A stretch of 64,000 bases of DNA from CAIYXB01 sp038146805 (GTDB lineage: Bacteria; Cyanobacteriota; Vampirovibrionia; LMEP-6097). Positions within the stretch are counted from its first letter, which is position 1, and the number at the start of each line of letters is the position of its first letter. The notes beneath the pieces were generated by a model. It worked only from the letters and a program-made list of their open reading frames with translations, did not search any database and was not told the DNA's origin. Both the position numbers and the translations under genes were made by a program. The DNA lies in NCBI GenBank assembly GCA_038146805.1, contig JAYQSH010000003.1:186001-250000 (forward strand), given 5' to 3'. This document shows, piece after piece, positions 61,816 to 64,000 of the stretch.

Positions 61816-64000
61816 ACATAGTAGCAAGCCTGCTCCATTAAATCCTACTACGCAAGTAGATCATCCAGATACAGATCTGGCAACAACTGCTTCCAGAAGT
61901 GCTGTTGATGATACTCAAGTGGTTTCAGCATCATCAAGAACAAATGTATTTACCGGAGAGGCTCAAATATATGATCAATTTATTGACAATATATTGCCAA
62001 CGGTAATTGGTAGAGATCCTAGAACTATTAAGGGTTTAAATATTTCTATTTCAAATATTGAAAAATTAGATCCAAAACTAACAATATCCTCAAAACACGA
62101 CGACGAGAACGGTAAACCAATAACTTTAGCTTATACTTTTCATTACTCTGATAATGATTTTGGATTTGTTGGTGTGCACCAGTCTGATGGGAAAATTGAA
62201 AAAGCTTTTAATATACCAAAAAATCTAGACATAAGTGAGTTAGAAAAATTTAAAGATGGACTAAGAAGTTTATTTGTTGCTGATCCTTTCTTGAATAGAA
62301 GATTTGTTTCTGATTTGCCTTTTTCTTTAGAACCTTTCCAAGAGAGTGCAGTCCAAGATGGTTTGAAAGGTTTTGAAGAAAAAGATTCTAGTTTAATTGT
62401 AATGCCTACAGGTACTGGTAAGACAGAAGTAGCCTGGACTATATTAGATCAACATCTTTCAAAACTTAAATCGCAAGGTAATAAAGCTATATTTATCGTT
62501 AACAATAAACTTATTTTGGATGATGCTGCAGCAAAGTTGAAAAAAAGATTTGGTGCTAAATATAGAACGAGTAAAATCTATGATTCGACAGCTGATTTCT
62601 CGGGTGACGTAATTTTTGCAACGCCTGTTAGTTTGTCGAACAAGATGCAAAAATTATTGCAACATTTAGAGAGTAGAGATGAAAAAATTGCTATGTTTAT
62701 TTATGATGAGGTACACCATCTACCTGCTGAAACCTACTCAGAAACATTAAGAATATTAAAGAAAGCAAGTATGGACAGACAGTGGGACTCCGTTCATGCT
62801 GGATTTAGTGCTACTCCTGAAAGAATGGATAGGCTGGATGTATTTAGATTTTTTGGTAAAAAAATTGATTTTGATTTTCCTATTGATAATGCTTGGTCTC
62901 AAGGCTACCTAGCTCCTTTAGATATTGTTCTTGCTGATAACGATATTAATCCAGGTGATGTATGCCCAGTTCTTCCCAAAACTCGACTTTGGGATTTGTA
63001 TCAGAAGATGAGATATGACGATAAAAGGTTAGCAAAACTTCAGGAAGTATATAAAAAAGATGTCGAACTAACAGGTAAGGAAGGTAAGTCTTTAATAATA
63101 GTTAAGGATAACGATACTGCAGAAGCCGTAGCAGAAAATTTTAGAAATTCTGGTTGTGATGCTGTAGCATTGACATCAAGACAAAAGGATTCTAGCTTTA
63201 ATCCTGAGTATTCAGAACAATATTTTGAAGATCATTACAAAGCGTGGAAATTTGGAAAATGGAGGAATGGTTCAAAATACTCAGATAAACCAGTACCTAA
63301 AATAGCAGTAGCGGTTGATATGTTTAAGGAAGGAGTAGATGTGCCTGATATTAACAGATTAATACTTGCTCGATATACTAATTCTTTAGGAACATTGTTA
63401 CAAACTATAGGGCGAGGTTTAAGGCCAGCTCCTTTAAAGCAAAATTTAAGGTTAATTGATTTTGTTGGTCAGCTTAGAAATATAGATGTGATGCAATTTA
63501 TGGCTCAATGTGGTGCAGCGTTTACTGATTTACATGACGCTACTAAAAGAAAGTCATCTACACACGACCCTTCAACTATTGATTTCAATGATAGCTATGT
63601 AGATTCAGTTAAAGATTTTATGAGTAACGTTCCTTATCTTCTTGAACGTAGATATATTACTTATGAGAATATTATAGACCCTAGAGAAATTAGGAAATTA
63701 GACTTGTTTTTTGCAGAGAAGCTTGGGGCTGATATGACAACTCAAGAAGGAGCACTTAAGTATTTAAATAAATATTTAGAAGATTTTGTTAAAGAGGTTC
63801 AAAGTGATGGTTGTAATACTAAAAAATTAAGAGACAGTTTATACCCACTTATGACCTTTGATAGAACAGATCCTAAAGGTCGTTATAAAAATAATCCATG
63901 GCTTACTGATGGACCTGCTCAGATAATGTATAGCCATTTACTTGAAAGACTAAACGAGATCTGTAGTCAGCAAAGTCTTGAGTTGAATATGGATTATATT
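61784..64000 (+). CDS. SF2 DEAD/DEAH-type helicase, partial at right edge
   Basis: The frame is open from 61784 and runs off the window. Motifs: Walker A MPTGTGKTE, motif II YDEVHHL, motif III SATPERM, motif V VAVDMFKEGVDVPDI, motif VI QTIGRGLRP. This is the arrangement of restriction-type and UvrB/ERCC3-like SF2 enzymes. Before it lies an about 190-residue N-terminal region starting with a Pro/Ser/Thr-rich tail. No ATG is found at the 5' end; GTG 61919 is the first usual start, so the gene may have lost its own start at the island junction. A nuclease or other domain may follow beyond the edge. Contrast with the motif-less relative at 15521. Confidence 0.86.

Noticed and set aside
62459..62650. 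Minus-strand 63-codon frame
   Set aside because: Lies wholly opposite the helicase P-loop region, which is clearly coding on the plus strand.

Overview
The window is AT-rich bacterial chromosome using the standard code (TGA is a stop). The gene content points to a diderm bacterium, and a non-photosynthetic cyanobacterial relative (Vampirovibrionia/Melainabacteria) is my best guess. Supporting signs are a suf operon in the order regulator-sufB-sufC-sufD-sufS, a BolA plus CGFS-glutaredoxin pair, a MurT-like ligase, a long-form hibernation factor, and an outer-membrane beta-barrel ending in Phe. The assignment is inference: there is no rRNA in the window and no search was run.

Layout. 1-4805 (minus): an operon of a thioredoxin-reductase-like flavoprotein, a UbiA prenyltransferase and both halves of a heterodimeric ABC exporter, the last cut by the window edge. 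4952-11088 (plus): three operator-like repeats, an Rrf2 regulator, sufBCDS, bolA and a monothiol glutaredoxin, forming an Fe-S assembly operon. An unknown 385-aa gene and bioA follow. 14294-21763 (plus): a WecA-type transferase, a large protein that looks like a dead SF2 helicase with an unknown partner, and two membrane proteins. 21908-29715: an accessory stretch with IS30, miniature elements, split or frameshifted genes and a PLP dehydratase. 29716-43517: a mostly ordinary core with panD, infC, pdxA, hpf, hpt, tilS, an asparaginase, rpmI-rplT, murT, a HIT protein, rbgA and fabD, interspersed with lineage-specific hydrophobic proteins. 43555-45170: a graveyard of gene fragments. 45207-50095 (minus): a frameshifted recJ, two exported proteins and a bifunctional NAD(P)HX repair enzyme.

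50204-61655 is the most unusual part. Eight near-identical 163/164-bp units stand head to tail in front of a tRNA-CAT gene, and each begins with the first 14 nt of that tRNA. Downstream is a decayed island. It holds an ISL3 element with a perfect 8-bp target duplication that splits a sodium:solute symporter gene from its start, a 29-bp duplication frameshifting the same gene, a truncated ectoine-synthesis gene (ectA), two IS3-family copies, a broken AbiE-type toxin-antitoxin pair, a 3' tRNA fragment split by the second IS3, a 20-bp-arm palindrome and a truncated large serine recombinase. 61784-64000 is an SF2 helicase with all the main motifs, running off the right edge.

Two families of miniature elements were resolved from the sequence. 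One is a 232-bp family (two in tandem plus two other long copies and one fragment) with 18-bp imperfect terminal repeats and 5-bp target duplications; one copy interrupts a gene whose frame is restored exactly when the insert and one duplication are removed. The other is a fold-back element at 29242-29424 with 8-bp flanking repeats. Several genes lack a Shine-Dalgarno and carry a -10-like hexamer only 6-11 nt before the start codon, which suggests leaderless or near-leaderless transcripts.
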